Positions 63,755-64,000 of a stretch of DNA of 64,000 nucleotides are shown in pieces. Under the pieces are notes generated by a model, which worked only from the letters and a program-made list of their open reading frames with translations, was not told where the DNA came from and searched no databases. How positions within the stretch are numbered: the stretch's first letter is position 1; every line of letters starts with the position of its first letter. Origin of the DNA: Deuterostichococcus epilithicus (taxonomy: Eukaryota > Chlorophyta > Trebouxiophyceae > Prasiolales > Stichococcaceae); the NCBI GenBank assembly GCA_033439295.1, contig JAVTLE010000015.1, positions 1,984,001-2,048,000 on the forward strand, written 5' to 3'. The translations under genes were made by a program, and so were the position numbers.

Positions 63755-64000
63755 GTGCGTCACCACTTGAACCCCTCCTGCTCCTTGGGCCTTCTATAGT
63801 TGCACACAGGTGCTCGACCCCCTCTTGCTCGTGGGGCCAGCGCATGCCGTCGCAAACGCACATCACGCCGCATCTCCAGCGGCAGCCTGTTACCACCCCG
63901 GAGGCGCAAGCCAAGCATTACTATCTTTGTGCTCCAAGACGGTGTGCTCGGTCGTGAGCAGGCTTTCGAGGTTTACAAGCTGTGTACATTCCCTGCATAG
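63755..64000 (+). other. SEN1: SEN1-like intron at right edge
   Basis: After the donor at 63755 no acceptor-bounded exon with helicase motif IV or V is seen before the end of the window. The next exon lies further right. Confidence 0.5.

Overview
This window is nuclear DNA from an intron-dense, GC-rich green alga, most likely a chlorophyte of the Trebouxiophyceae (Chlorella/Coccomyxa-like). The evidence is a gene every 4-5 kb cut into short exons by roughly 140 GT-AG (and several GC-AG) introns, a chloroplast outer-envelope channel (OEP21), a plant-type CCT transcription regulator, Ala/Pro/Gln-rich insertions, and housekeeping proteins whose closest known relatives are plant or animal. Species assignment is inference. 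Four ambiguous bases show it is draft sequence. Exon boundaries were placed by hand from splice sites, reading phase and family motifs.

Layout: (1) 105-6852 +, a type I membrane protein with a long Ala/Pro/Ser-rich tail, 5' end outside the window; (2) 7678-9123 -, an unrecognised protein; (3) 9608-13365 +, a secreted or membrane-anchored Pmp-like beta-helix repeat protein; (4) 13754-17612 -, MICU-type mitochondrial calcium-uptake regulator; (5) 18494-19282 -, a small IF1-like mitochondrial protein; (6) 19904-20926 +, OEP21; (7) 21803-23479 +, SixA-like phosphohistidine phosphatase; (8) 24667-27428 -, CCT-domain protein; (9) 28131-40527 +, a 33-exon GBF1/GNOM-type ARF-GEF; (10) 41091-44464 +, a PARP-type ADP-ribosyltransferase with tandem SUMO-interacting motifs; (11) 44730-45530, a decayed duplicate of the 3' end of the ARF-GEF gene; (12) 45978-50128 +, RVB1 (RuvBL1/pontin); (13) 50836-53170 +, HemK/PrmC glutamine methyltransferase; (14) 53716 to beyond the right edge +, a SEN1/senataxin-like helicase.

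There is no operon logic; neighbours are functionally unrelated, though two organelle proteins (MICU, IF1-like) and one plastid protein (OEP21) sit together. The most unusual content is in the PARP gene (two adjacent consensus SIMs made by a 30-bp tandem duplication, a catalytic triad that appears to be H-Y-H, and a roughly 103-residue insertion inside the catalytic fold) and in genome structure: introns of the ARF-GEF and SEN1-like genes carry degraded copies of the adjacent exon edge, GC-AG introns are enriched, and a truncated ARF-GEF tail copy lies on the other side of the PARP gene.
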